Below are positions 43,521-53,238 of a stretch of DNA of 59,144 bases, one piece after another. The stretch spans positions 1 to 59,144 of the forward strand of contig DATIXQ010000038.1 of the NCBI GenBank assembly GCA_035518375.1, written 5' to 3'. The notes beneath the pieces are model-generated. The model was not told the origin of the DNA and made no database searches. It was given only the letters and a program-made list of their open reading frames with translations. Both the position numbers and the translations under genes were made by a program. Every line of letters begins with the position of its first letter. The first letter of the stretch is position 1. This DNA comes from DATJLY01 sp035518375 (GTDB lineage: Bacteria; Pseudomonadota; Alphaproteobacteria; ATCC43930; CGMCC-115725).

Positions 43521-45182
43521 TTAATACCCGGTGACGCGCGCGAGCAGCGCGTCGGCATCGGCGGGCGGGGCGTTGCCGCGCCAGGCGATGTGCTGATCGG
43601 GGCGGACTAGGACATAGTCGCGCTCGTAGAATGCACGCGCCTCGCCATCGGCGAGATGCATCACGTCGAACGGCACGCCGCGCCGGCTTGCCGCCGCCGC
43701 GAACGACAATGCGCCGTCGGCCGCCGCGCCGAGACAGAGCAGCGTGAACCCTGCGCCAAGTCGATCGTAAAGGGAGTCGCCGATCTCGCGCCCAGTTCCG
43801 AGCCAGAAATGCGGCGCGCGTCCGCCTGGAACGCTCGACGGGCGATATGTGACGGGATCTTCGGGCGGCGGCGTCCCGTCCGCAACGATGATGGGCGAAC
43901 CGTCATAGCGCGCGCCAAGCTGCACGCCGAGCGAGGCGAACTCCTCGCCCAAGGTGCCGAGATAGCGGCTCAACTCGGCGCGCGCCGCCTCGCCCGCGGG
44001 CGATCGTTCCTCGACCGCGTCGGCGACCGGCATCTCGCCCACGTTGATGGCGAGCGTGCGCGCGGCAGTGGTGTTGCGGGTGGCGATGGGCTGACGCTCG
44101 GTCTCGTAGGTCGCGAGAAGATTGGGCCCGCCCCAGCCTTGAACAAGAGCCGAGAGCTTCCACGACAGGTTCGCCGCATCGTCGATGCCGGTGTTCATGC
44201 CGAAGCCGCCGGTCGGCGTGAAGAGATGAACGGAATCGCCGGCGAGCACGATGCGGCCCGCCCCGAAAGAGTGCGCGACGCGCGCCACGCCCGCGGTCCA
44301 CGGATTGTGGCCCATGACCTCGACCGGGATCGCGACGCCGGCCGCGCCCTGCACATGGCGGCGGATCGCCTCGTCGTCGGGCGCGGTGCCGGGCTCGGGC
44401 GCGCGCGTGAACAGCAGGAACTCGTCCTCGCCGTTGAGCGATACGAAGACGATGCGGCCTTGCGCGTTGATGGCGTTGTACATCCACGCGCGGCGCGCGC
44501 GTCCGACAACGTCGAGCACGGTCGGCATGCGCAGATATGTTGCGATCATCGGGCCGCCCATGAAAGCTTGCTCGAGATTGCGGAAGCCGCCGTAATGGAT
44601 CGAAAGCGTGCGCCGCACGAAGCTCTGCCCGCCGTCGCAGCCGGCGAGATAGCGGACGCGCCAGTCCTCGCGCGCGCCGCCGGCGATGTGCTCGGCGCCG
44701 AGCGTCACGCCCTCGTCGTCCTGGTCGACCGCCACGGCGCGCCAGCCGAAGCGCTTCTCGATCATCGGCTCCTGACACACGCGCTCGTAGAGCAGCGCCT
44801 CGACATACATCTGATTGGCGCGGTGCAGCGGCTCTGGCTCCTGGTCGAAGCGCGGCGCGCTGCGCACGCGCGCGAGCTTCTCGTTCTCGGACGGCATGCG
44901 GAGCCGCGCCAACTCCCAGCCATTGAGCCGGGTGAAATAGACGACGTCGGTCGGATGATCCATCGGCAAGCCGACGCGGCGTACCGCCGAAGAAAAGCCG
45001 AGGCGGCGGTAGTGCTCCATCGTGCGCGCGTTCTGGGTGCTGCCCTTCGGCTGCATGCGGCTCGTCTCGTCGAGATTGAAGAGGACGGAGCGCACGCCAT
45101 AGCGCGCGAGGAAGAGGCCGAGCATCATGCCGACCGGCCCGGCGCCGACGATGCCGATGGGGGCCGCGTGCCTCTCGCTCAT
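43521..45182 (-). CDS. FAD-dependent aromatic (PheA/TfdB-type) monooxygenase
   Basis: A 553-residue flavoprotein hydroxylase. It has the N-terminal FAD motif IVGAGPVGMMLGL (residues 11-23), the CDGGQSFVR segment and the GDS motif AGDSVHLFTPTGGFGMNTG (two parts, near residue 310). A C-terminal thioredoxin-like domain common to phenol/chlorophenol hydroxylases follows. It likely uses NAD(P)H and O2 to hydroxylate an aromatic substrate. It is the last gene of the Liv-type importer operon, nine bases after livM, which links transport and oxidation of one compound. Confidence 0.88.
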   Translation of the reverse strand: MSERHAAPIGIVGAGPVGMMLGLFLARYGVRSVLFNLDETSRMQPKGSTQNARTMEHYRRLGFSSAVRRVGLPMDHPTDVVYFTRLNGWELARLRMPSENEKLARVRSAPRFDQEPEPLHRANQMYVEALLYERVCQEPMIEKRFGWRAVAVDQDDEGVTLGAEHIAGGAREDWRVRYLAGCDGGQSFVRRTLSIHYGGFRNLEQAFMGGPMIATYLRMPTVLDVVGRARRAWMYNAINAQGRIVFVSLNGEDEFLLFTRAPEPGTAPDDEAIRRHVQGAAGVAIPVEVMGHNPWTAGVARVAHSFGAGRIVLAGDSVHLFTPTGGFGMNTGIDDAANLSWKLSALVQGWGGPNLLATYETERQPIATRNTTAARTLAINVGEMPVADAVEERSPAGEAARAELSRYLGTLGEEFASLGVQLGARYDGSPIIVADGTPPPEDPVTYRPSSVPGGRAPHFWLGTGREIGDSLYDRLGAGFTLLCLGAAADGALSFAAAASRRGVPFDVMHLADGEARAFYERDYVLVRPDQHIAWRGNAPPADADALLARVTGY

Positions 45183-45191
45183 CGCGGAAAC

Positions 45192-46145
45192 CTAGCGATT
45201 GAGCGGCCGGCGCAGGAACCCGAGCAACCCTTGCGGCATGAAGATCACCATCGCGATGAACACGAGCCCGAGAGGAATGAGATAATAGTCGCTGATGACG
45301 CGCGAGAGCCCTTCGCGCAGCATGAGGAAGAACGCGGCGCCGACGAGCGGCCCGACGAGCGTGCCGATGCCGCCGATGACGTTGTAGATGACGACCTCGC
45401 CCGAGACGAGGAAGAAGACGAAGTCGGGGGCCGCAAACTCGTTCTGCACGGCATAGAGAATGCCGGCGAGGCCCGCGAACAAGGCCGAGATCATCACCGC
45501 CACGATCTTGTAGCGCTCGACCGCGTAACCGATCGCGCGCGTGCGCGCCTCGTTCTCGCGGATCGACTGCAGCACCATGCCGAAGGGCGATTGGGTAATA
45601 CGGCGCAGCACGAGATACGAGCCCGCCACCACTGCGAGCACGAACCAGTGCAGCGTCGTCGAGGTGAAGCGCACGGAGAAAATCCCGGGCAGCGACAGCG
45701 GCGGGCGCGAGAAGGTGAGGCCGTTCTCGCCGCCGGTGACATCGGTCCAGGTGAAAATGACGACGTAGAAGATCTGCGAGAAGATGAGCGTGGTGATGGC
45801 GAAATAGATGTCGCGCAGCCGCGTTGCGAAATAGGCGACGAAAACACCCACCAAAGCGGCAAAGACGAGGCCGGACAAAAGCGCGAGCCACAGGTTCGGC
45901 TTCACGAACAGCAGGAGCGCCGCCGCCGCGCCGTACATGCCGAGGCCGAAAAAGGCCGAGTGGCCAAACGAGACGAGGCCGGTGTAGCCGATGAGGATGT
46001 CGGACGACATCGCCAGAAGGCCCCAGATCAGGATCTCGGTGACGAAGCGGCGCCAGAATTCCGGCAGCACGAGCGGCGCCAGCGCCAGGAGGCCGACGGC
46101 GGCCCCGAACACGCACCAGAAGACGAGCTTGTCGCGCCCCGTCAT
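45192..46145 (-). CDS. livM: Branched-chain-type ABC transporter permease LivM
   Basis: A 317-residue permease with about nine helices. The conserved GYTGLVSFGHSAFFGLGMYGAA segment and the RENEARTRAIGYAVERYKI cytoplasmic coupling region are characteristic of LivM. With LivH it forms the membrane channel of a HAAT-type importer. The ATG at 46145 overlaps the livH stop (ATGA). The transported solute may be aromatic rather than leucine, given the monooxygenase that follows. Confidence 0.9.
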   Translation of the reverse strand: MTGRDKLVFWCVFGAAVGLLALAPLVLPEFWRRFVTEILIWGLLAMSSDILIGYTGLVSFGHSAFFGLGMYGAAAALLLFVKPNLWLALLSGLVFAALVGVFVAYFATRLRDIYFAITTLIFSQIFYVVIFTWTDVTGGENGLTFSRPPLSLPGIFSVRFTSTTLHWFVLAVVAGSYLVLRRITQSPFGMVLQSIRENEARTRAIGYAVERYKIVAVMISALFAGLAGILYAVQNEFAAPDFVFFLVSGEVVIYNVIGGIGTLVGPLVGAAFFLMLREGLSRVISDYYLIPLGLVFIAMVIFMPQGLLGFLRRPLNR

Positions 46146-47005
46146 TTGGGGGTCGGCACGAAAAGCCCGGTCGGGCGGAAGAGCAAGGTCAGGATCAGCA
46201 CCACCGAGGAGAAGATGATCGCCTGCGACGGGCTTACCCACAGCGAGGAATAGGCCTCGAGCAGGCTGATGAAGATGGAGGCGGCGATGCAGCCGCCGAG
46301 ACTGCCCATGCCGCCCACGACGACGACGATGAAGGCCTTCAAAATCCAGTCGAGCCCCATCGCATGATTGACGCCGACGAGCGGTCCGAACAGCACGCCG
46401 CTCGCCGCCGCCATGCCCGAGCCCAAGGCAAAGACGCCCGTCAGCACCCACGGCACCGGAATGCCCATCGCCTGCGCCATGGTGCGATCTTGCGTTGTCG
46501 CGCGGATCCAGATGCCGAACTTGCCGTATTTGAGGAAGAGCCAGAAGGCGCCGATGATTGCCGCCGAAAGAAGCGCGATCAGCACGCGATACCACGGATA
46601 AACGAGATAGAAGAGCGTGAACTGGCCGGTGAACGGCTCTTGGATCTTGCGTGCGACGGGGCCGAACTGCCACAGCGCGTAATTCTGCAAGACGAGCGAG
46701 ATGCCGAAGGTGGCGAGAATCGTGTTGAGCGGACTGCGCCCGAGGAGCGGTCGGAGCGCCACGACATAGATGACGGCGCCGAGGGCCGCGACGACGAACG
46801 TGGCCGTCACGAGCGCCAGCCAGAAATTCCCGGTCGCCGCGAGCGCCAGGACGCCGACATAAGCGCCGAGCATGAAGAGTTCGCCGTGCGCGAAATTGAC
46901 GACGTCCATGATGCCGAAGATGAGCGTCAATCCCGACGCGACCAGCGCCAGGATCATGCCGGTGATGACGCCGTTCAAAGTCTGGATCAGGATCTGCTGG
47001 AGCAT
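46142..47005 (-). CDS. livH: Branched-chain-type ABC transporter permease LivH
   Basis: A 287-residue permease with the LivH marks GLTLIFGIMDVVNFAHGELFM (in two pieces), IRATTQDRTMAQAMGI and GGMGSLGG. It pairs with LivM. The start is the ATG at 47005, two bases after the livF stop; longer in-frame readings overlap livF and lack homology. Confidence 0.9.
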   Translation of the reverse strand: MLQQILIQTLNGVITGMILALVASGLTLIFGIMDVVNFAHGELFMLGAYVGVLALAATGNFWLALVTATFVVAALGAVIYVVALRPLLGRSPLNTILATFGISLVLQNYALWQFGPVARKIQEPFTGQFTLFYLVYPWYRVLIALLSAAIIGAFWLFLKYGKFGIWIRATTQDRTMAQAMGIPVPWVLTGVFALGSGMAAASGVLFGPLVGVNHAMGLDWILKAFIVVVVGGMGSLGGCIAASIFISLLEAYSSLWVSPSQAIIFSSVVLILTLLFRPTGLFVPTPK

Positions 47006-47007
47006 CG

Positions 47008-47735
<728 letters not shown>

Positions 47736-47739
<4 letters not shown>

Positions 47740-48533
47740 GTCTTGAGATAGACCTCGAGCACCCGCGGATTGCGTTGGATTTCGGCGGGCGTGCCTTCGG
47801 CCAGTATCTCGCCGTGATGGAACACGGTGATGTGGCTTGCGAGCTCCATCACCACTTGCATGTCGTGCTCGACGATGAGGATGGTGAGGTTGCGGCCGAT
47901 GCGGCGGACAAGCTCCATCGTCTCGTGCGTCTCCGCGGCGCTCATGCCGGCCGTCGGCTCGTCGAGGCAGAGGAGGCGCGGCTCGGTCGCAAGCGCGATG
48001 CCGATCTCGAGATTGCGCTGCTCGCCATGCGAGAGGTTGGCGGCCTCGATTTCGGCCTTGTCCTTGAGACCGACCGCGTCCAAGACCTCTTCGGCCTTGT
48101 CGATGAGATCGCGAAAGGAGCGGTGATGCGCGAGAAAGCTCCAGCCATGGCGGCGCGACTGCGCGGCGATGCGCACGTTCTCAAGCGTCGTGGCGTTGGG
48201 CAGGATGTTGGTGATCTGGTAGGAGCGCGCCACGCCCTTCTGCGAGACGCGGTCGACGGAGAGGCCGGTGATGTCCGCGCCGTCGAGCACGATGCGGCCC
48301 GATGTGGGCCGCAGCACGCCGGTGAGGCAGTTGAAGAACGTGCTCTTGCCGGCGCCGTTTGGGCCGATGATGGCGCGGATTTCGCCGGCGCCCAGCGCGA
48401 AATTGACCTGGTTCAACGCCGTGAGCCCGCCGAAGCGGACGGTCAGATCCTCGGTGCGCAGCAAGGCCCGCGAACGAGCATCCCCGGCGCCGGGCGCCGG
48501 GGATGCCAGATCGAGCGAGGAAACTCCCGTCAC
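47736..48533 (-). CDS. livG: Branched-chain-type ABC transporter ATPase LivG
   Basis: A 265-residue ABC ATPase with Walker A GPNGAGKST near residue 57, the LivG-specific ARSYQITNILPNATTLENV segment, signature LSHGEQRNLEIG and Walker B LLCLDEPTAGMS. The start is a GTG at 48533 that overlaps the binding-protein stop as GTGA. This gives an N-terminal extension of about 25 residues, encoded partly by a 23-base palindrome, before the family core at LRTEDLTVRFGG. Confidence 0.9.
48481..48503. repeat. Perfect 23-base palindrome just after the binding-protein stop
   Basis: TCCCCGGCGCC and GGCGCCGGGGA are perfect 11-base arms around one G. The palindrome lies about 30 bases past the stop of the binding-protein gene and inside the livG N-terminal extension. 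In mRNA it would form a very stable hairpin, like the REP hairpins that raise binding-protein expression over downstream permease genes. Confidence 0.7.
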
Positions 48534-49810
48534 GCCGAGAACGTGCAGGCCGGCGGGAACATCGTCTTTTCCTTGGGAACGGTTTCGAGGATGTGGAACT
48601 TGCCGTCCTTGGCAGTGCCGTCCCGCACCTCGAACAGGAATTCGCGCACGAACGCCTGGTGATCCTCCTTGCGCAAGAGCTTGTCGCCCTGCGGGAAGTC
48701 GTCGCCTTCCTTCATCTCGAGACCTTCGAGTGCCTCGACGAGCTTCATCGTGTCCGCCGCGCCCTGGAACTTCGACTTCTCGATGCCGAGCTTCAGGCAG
48801 TTCATGGTCTCGAAATTCGACTGCACGTAGCGGTCGGGCAGCGGGCCGCTCGGGTCGATCGCCTTCAGGCGCACCACCGCCTCGTCGAAGAATTTGTGGT
48901 GCGCCGGCGTGTCGAGCGGCGGCTCGAACACCGGCAGATAGCGGTTGATGCCGATGAAGCCGTTGATCTTGGCGCCCAAGGCCGGGAGGTTCGTGGATTC
49001 CGAGATGGCGCCGTCGCCGGCCCATTTGTATTTCTTGGTGAGGCCGAGATCGTAGGCCTGGTTGCCGATCGTCACGCCGTCATTGCCGAAGAAGATGCCG
49101 AAGAGGCCGTCGAACTGGCCCGATATCTTCGACAGGAACGGCGTCATGTCGGCGGTGCCGAGCGGGATGCCGGTCGTGCCGGCGATCGAGCCGCCGGCCT
49201 TCTTAATCTCCTCGGCATAGGCATCGCGCGTCGCCTGGCCCCACGCATAGTCGGCGTAGACGATATGCCACGACTTGCCGAGCTTGCTGACGAGATAGGG
49301 CGCGAACGCGACGGCCTGGGCCGGGGCGTAGTCGAACGGACGGAAGCTGTAGCGATTGCATTTCGTCGTCGTCAGCACCGTGTCGAGACAGACACTGATC
49401 ATGTTGACGACCTTGTGGTCTTCCCACACCGGCATGCAGGCGAGGCAGATGTTCGAGAGGAACCCGCCGACCTGGACGTCGATCTTGTCCTCGGTCACAA
49501 GCTTTTCCGCCTTGCGCCGCGCCACGTCGGGCTTCGACTCATCGTCCTCGACATGAAGCTCGATCGGCCGGCCGAGGATGCCGCCCGACTTGTTGATGCG
49601 GTCGACCGCCATCTGCAATCCGACAAGCGCCGTCTTGCCGCCGGCCGCGGCGCCCCCGGAGAGCGGCTGAATGCTGCCGATCTTGTAGGGCGTGGCAGCG
49701 CCATAAGCGGCCCGCCACGGCGAATAGACGAGCGTCGAGGCGCCCAATGCGGCGACGCTGGTGAAGCCCATCTCAAGCAGCCGCCGGCGCGTCAAATAGT
49801 CTTGCGTCAT
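48530..49810 (-). CDS. Branched-chain/aromatic-type ABC substrate-binding protein (Tat-exported)
   Basis: A 426-residue Leu/Ile/Val-type periplasmic binding protein. The N-terminus MTQDYLTRRRLLEMGFTSVA (20 residues) carries a twin-arginine motif, so it should be exported folded by Tat. The mature domain begins YKIGSIQPLSGGAAAGGK and has the usual AVDRINKSGGILGRPIEL segment. The likely ligand is that of the monooxygenase at the operon end. It is the first gene of the importer operon. Confidence 0.9.
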   Translation of the reverse strand: MTQDYLTRRRLLEMGFTSVAALGASTLVYSPWRAAYGAATPYKIGSIQPLSGGAAAGGKTALVGLQMAVDRINKSGGILGRPIELHVEDDESKPDVARRKAEKLVTEDKIDVQVGGFLSNICLACMPVWEDHKVVNMISVCLDTVLTTTKCNRYSFRPFDYAPAQAVAFAPYLVSKLGKSWHIVYADYAWGQATRDAYAEEIKKAGGSIAGTTGIPLGTADMTPFLSKISGQFDGLFGIFFGNDGVTIGNQAYDLGLTKKYKWAGDGAISESTNLPALGAKINGFIGINRYLPVFEPPLDTPAHHKFFDEAVVRLKAIDPSGPLPDRYVQSNFETMNCLKLGIEKSKFQGAADTMKLVEALEGLEMKEGDDFPQGDKLLRKEDHQAFVREFLFEVRDGTAKDGKFHILETVPKEKTMFPPACTFSA

Positions 49811-49918
49811 CGTGAGATCCTCCCCCGGCCGCCTTGGACTGCGGCCTAATGCCCGCCGATATAATGCACGAATCCGAGCCCGGCCAAAGCCTGTATTTTC
49901 AGCAGATTGCGCGGCGGC

Positions 49919-50746
49919 TCACGCGCGCGGCTCGGCATCAAGGCGGACGATGACGCCGTCGAGCTCGGGGCTCGCGGCGGGATAGCGCCGCAGCACGAGC
50001 GGATCGTGCCCGGGCACGATGTGGCGCTCGGAATCCGCAAGCCGCCGCAGCGTGCGGTGGCCTTCGAGCATGTCGCCGACATGAAAGACGGTCGGGAAGG
50101 CGCGTTCCTCGTCGAGATGCGCATAGAGATGGGCCGCGTCCGAGGCGATGACGACCTGGCCGCGCCGCGTCAGCACGCGCACCGACTGCAGCCCCATGGT
50201 GTGGCCGCCGATGAAATGGAGCGAGAGGCCGGGCGCCAGTTCGACATCGCCGTCGTGGAAGCGTACGCGGTCCTGGTAGACGCGCCGCACCATGCCCTCG
50301 ACATCGGCGAGCGCGAACGAGCCGCGGAGCGTCCGATGCGTCATGAAGCGCCCGGTGACGTAGCGCAGCTCCTTGTCCTGGATGTGGAAGCGCGCGTTGG
50401 GAAAAAGGTCGAGCGAGCCGGCATGGTCGTAATGCATGTGCGTGAGGATCACGTCCTCGACCTTGGCCGGGTCGATCCCGATCAGACGCAACCCTTCGGC
50501 CGGCGTGCGCAGAAGCTGACGTCCGCGCGCTTTCGCCTCGGCCTCGCCGAAGCCGGTGTCGACGACATAGGTCTTGCCCGCGCCGATGATCGCCCACACG
50601 AAATAATCGAGCGGGCCGCGCCCTTCGTGCGGATCGTTATCGAGGAAATTCTCGCGCGCCGGCCGGTCGTGATGGGCGTAGCGCACGGCATAGACTTCGT
50701 AGGTCATGGCAAGTTCATGATAAGCCTTGCCGGCGCCCTTCGCCAT
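49919..50746 (-). CDS. Metallo-beta-lactamase fold lactonase (AHL-lactonase-like)
   Basis: A 275-residue metallo-beta-lactamase-fold hydrolase with the dinuclear zinc motif HMHYDH (His103 to His108) and later metal ligands in GGHTMG, SDAAH and VPGHD. It resembles the AttM/AiiB branch of N-acyl-homoserine lactonases. Given the aromatic-catabolism neighbours, a ring-cleavage lactone is as plausible a substrate as a quorum signal. The ATG at 50746 has GGGAG upstream; an ATG at 50707 (MTYEVYAVRY) is the alternative. It lies 108 bases upstream of the Liv operon on the same strand. Confidence 0.85.
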   Translation of the reverse strand: MAKGAGKAYHELAMTYEVYAVRYAHHDRPARENFLDNDPHEGRGPLDYFVWAIIGAGKTYVVDTGFGEAEAKARGRQLLRTPAEGLRLIGIDPAKVEDVILTHMHYDHAGSLDLFPNARFHIQDKELRYVTGRFMTHRTLRGSFALADVEGMVRRVYQDRVRFHDGDVELAPGLSLHFIGGHTMGLQSVRVLTRRGQVVIASDAAHLYAHLDEERAFPTVFHVGDMLEGHRTLRRLADSERHIVPGHDPLVLRRYPAASPELDGVIVRLDAEPRA

Positions 50747-50794
50747 GCAGGCTCCCGCGCTTTCCGATAAGGTTACGCTAGGCGAGGGGTGGGG

Positions 50795-52045
50795 ATGGAC
50801 AAGCGGTCGATGCGCCGGCGCGGATGGGGCGTGACCGCCCTTCTGTTCTTCTTCATGTACATCAATTTCGCCGACAAGGCGGTGATCGGCCTCGCCGCCG
50901 TGCCGATGATGCGCGACCTGGCGCTGACGCCCGTGCAGTGGGGGCTCGTCGGCAGCAGCTTTTTCTATCTTTTCCCGGTGTCCGCGCTCGCGGTCGGATT
51001 TATCGTGAACCACGTTCCGGCGCGCTGGGCGCTCCTTGTCATGGGCGTCGTCTGGGCATTGACGCAGTTCCCGATGCTGGGCGCCGCGTCCTTCGCGCTG
51101 CTGATCGCCTGCCGCGTGGCGCTGGGCGCGGGCGAAGGCCCGGCATTTCCGGTGGCGCTCCACGCGCTCTACACGTGGTTCCCGGACGCGGACAGGCCGC
51201 TCCCGACCAGCATCCTCGCCATCGGCTCGGCCGTCGGCGTGTTCACGGCGGCGCCGGTGCTCGTGTGGATCATCGCCGCGATCAGCTGGCATGCCGCTTT
51301 CGGCCTCTTGGGCGTGCTCGGCCTCGTGTGGGCAGCGGCGTGGGGCGCGCTTGGGGCCGAAGGACCGCTCGCGGCGGAGACCGAGAGCGATACCCGGGCA
51401 GGCCGCATTCCCTACCGCACGCTCCTCACGAGTCCCACCGTGATCGGCGTGCTCATCACGGGAATGGCGGTCTATTGGTCACTTGCCCTTCTGGTGGCGT
51501 GGGTCCCCGCCTTCCTGCAGCAGGGGCTCGGCTACCATGTCGCGCCGGCGACGGTCATGGTGACGCTGACATGGGGCGCGGTCGCCGTGATCCTGCCGTG
51601 CACCGGCGGCGTCTCGCAGCGCTGGCAGCGCGCAGGCGCGACGAGCCGCCTGTGCCGCGGGGTGCCCGCAGGTCTCTTCGCGCTTGTCTCCGGGACCCTC
51701 AGCATGGCGGCGCTGCTGCTGCCGACCGGACCCTGGCAGCTCGCGCTGCTCGTGCTCGGCTATTCGCTCGGCGGAGCGATCTTCACGCTGGGGCCGACCA
51801 TGATCGGCGAGATCACGCCGCCGGCGCAGCGCAGCGCGGTTCTCGGCATCACGAGCGCGGTCCAGACCGCCGCCGGCATGATCGCGCCCGCCGTGACGGG
51901 CAGCATCATCGCCGCGGGACCCACGCTTCGGGCGGGCTATCTCAACGCGTTCATGCTGGCAGGCGCGATCGCCGCGGCCGGCGGGCTCGCGGGACTCCTG
52001 CTCATGCGGCCCGAGGCCGACGTCACGCGGCTCGCGCGCGAATGA
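50795..52045 (+). CDS. MFS transporter
   Basis: A 416-residue major facilitator with about 12 helices. NFADKAVIGLAAVPMMRDLALTP (in two pieces) resembles the anion:cation symporter (ACS) group, which takes up organic anions such as hexuronates, phthalate or allantoate. The ATG at 50795 has GAGGGG upstream; a GTG at 50789 is possible. It is divergent from the lactonase gene with only 48 bases between start codons, so both promoters overlap. Confidence 0.85.
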   Translation: MDKRSMRRRGWGVTALLFFFMYINFADKAVIGLAAVPMMRDLALTPVQWGLVGSSFFYLFPVSALAVGFIVNHVPARWALLVMGVVWALTQFPMLGAASFALLIACRVALGAGEGPAFPVALHALYTWFPDADRPLPTSILAIGSAVGVFTAAPVLVWIIAAISWHAAFGLLGVLGLVWAAAWGALGAEGPLAAETESDTRAGRIPYRTLLTSPTVIGVLITGMAVYWSLALLVAWVPAFLQQGLGYHVAPATVMVTLTWGAVAVILPCTGGVSQRWQRAGATSRLCRGVPAGLFALVSGTLSMAALLLPTGPWQLALLVLGYSLGGAIFTLGPTMIGEITPPAQRSAVLGITSAVQTAAGMIAPAVTGSIIAAGPTLRAGYLNAFMLAGAIAAAGGLAGLLLMRPEADVTRLARE

Positions 52046-52128
52046 CACGGGGGGTGCGCGGCGGGCGGTTCGTTGACAACGCGGCACCTCGCTGCCAATC
52101 ATCGCGGCAACGATCGGGGGAGAAAAAC

Positions 52129-53145
52129 ATGCGATTCAAAGCTGCCATGGCCGCAGGCATCGTGCTCGCGGCGCTCGGTTCGGCGTCGGCCCAGGCTGAC
52201 CCGCTGCACATCCGCTTGTCCTATATCGTGCCGGTGTCGAACTGGGCGACCATCCTGTTCGCCAAGCCCGAACTCGCGAAGCATCTGAACAAGAGCTACA
52301 CGTTCGAGGCGGTCCACTTCCAAGGGACGCCGGAGCTGATCCAGGCCTTGGCCGCGGGCGAGCTCGAGATCGCCAATCTCGGCTTCACCACGCTCCCGAT
52401 CGCGATCGCCAATGCCGGCATGACCGACGTGCGCGTCATCGCCGACGAGCTGCAAGACGGCGTGCCCGGCTATTACAGCAACGAGTACATGGTGCTGAAG
52501 GACAGCCCCATCAAAACCGTCGACGATCTGAAGGGCCACATCCTGGCGATCAACGCCTTCGGCAGCGGCACCGAGGTGCCGCTCCATGCGATGCTGGACC
52601 GGCACAATCTCGTCAACAAGCGCGACGTGACGGTGGTCGAGGTGCCGATCCCGCAAATGCCGGCCGAGCTCTTCGACAAGAAGGTCGACATGATCGCGCT
52701 GCCGCTGCCGTTCACGGCGAACCCCAAGGTGCGCGACGCGACGCGCACCATCTTCACGCAGGGCGATGCCATGGGCATCACCCAGCTCGGCATGTGGGTC
52801 TCACGCAAAGGCTTCATCGACAAGAACCGCGCCGCCATGACCGATTTCATGGAGGACGCGATGCGGGCCGAACATTGGTATTTCGACCCGAAGAACCACG
52901 CGGACGCGGTGCAGATCTGCGTCAACGTGACGAAGCTGCCGGCCGCGGTGTGGGACAGCTGGCTCTTCAAGAAGGACGGCCAGAAGGGCGACTACTATCG
53001 CAATCCCAACGGCCATGCCGATATCGCAGACATCCAGCGCTCGATCGAGACGCAACTGAAGCTCGGCGTCATCAAGCAGAACATCGACGTCAGCCAGTAT
53101 GTCGATTTCAGCCTCGTCGACGACGCGATCAAGCGGCTGAATTAG
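52129..53145 (+). CDS. NMT1/SsuA-type ABC substrate-binding protein
   Basis: A 338-residue periplasmic binding protein with a signal peptide (MRFKAAMAAGIVLAALGSAS, cut after AQA). The NMT1/SsuA family pattern is visible as FQGTPELIQALAAGELEIANLG and VDDLKGHILAINAFGSGTE. Such proteins bind sulfonates, aromatic acids or thiamin precursors. No permease or ATPase of this type is nearby. GGGGGAGA precedes the ATG. Confidence 0.87.
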   Translation: MRFKAAMAAGIVLAALGSASAQADPLHIRLSYIVPVSNWATILFAKPELAKHLNKSYTFEAVHFQGTPELIQALAAGELEIANLGFTTLPIAIANAGMTDVRVIADELQDGVPGYYSNEYMVLKDSPIKTVDDLKGHILAINAFGSGTEVPLHAMLDRHNLVNKRDVTVVEVPIPQMPAELFDKKVDMIALPLPFTANPKVRDATRTIFTQGDAMGITQLGMWVSRKGFIDKNRAAMTDFMEDAMRAEHWYFDPKNHADAVQICVNVTKLPAAVWDSWLFKKDGQKGDYYRNPNGHADIADIQRSIETQLKLGVIKQNIDVSQYVDFSLVDDAIKRLN

Positions 53146-53156
53146 AGCGGTGCCAG

Positions 53157-53230
53157 TCCCCCACCTCGCCCTCCCGCTGCGCGGGTCCCTCCACCCCCAG
53201 GGGCGGAGAGGGTTGGGCAGAGGTGGGGGA
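53157..53230. repeat. Structured inverted-repeat element spanning the next gene's ribosome binding site
   Basis: TCCCCCACCTC at 53157-53167 and GAGGTGGGGGA at 53220-53230 are perfect 11-base arms. Between them lie a CCCGC/GCGGG stem and a CCTCC/GGAG-type stem. The right arm contains the GGGGGAG ribosome binding site of the MFS gene starting at 53239, so folding would hide it. It resembles dispersed REP-like elements of high-G+C alphaproteobacteria. Confidence 0.7.
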
Positions 53231-53238
53231 GCTCACGG

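Noticed and set aside
43656..46253. 865-codon plus-strand open frame opposite the monooxygenase and livM
   Set aside because: It spans two well-supported minus-strand genes and their junction and is rich in His/Arg/Glu shadow codons.
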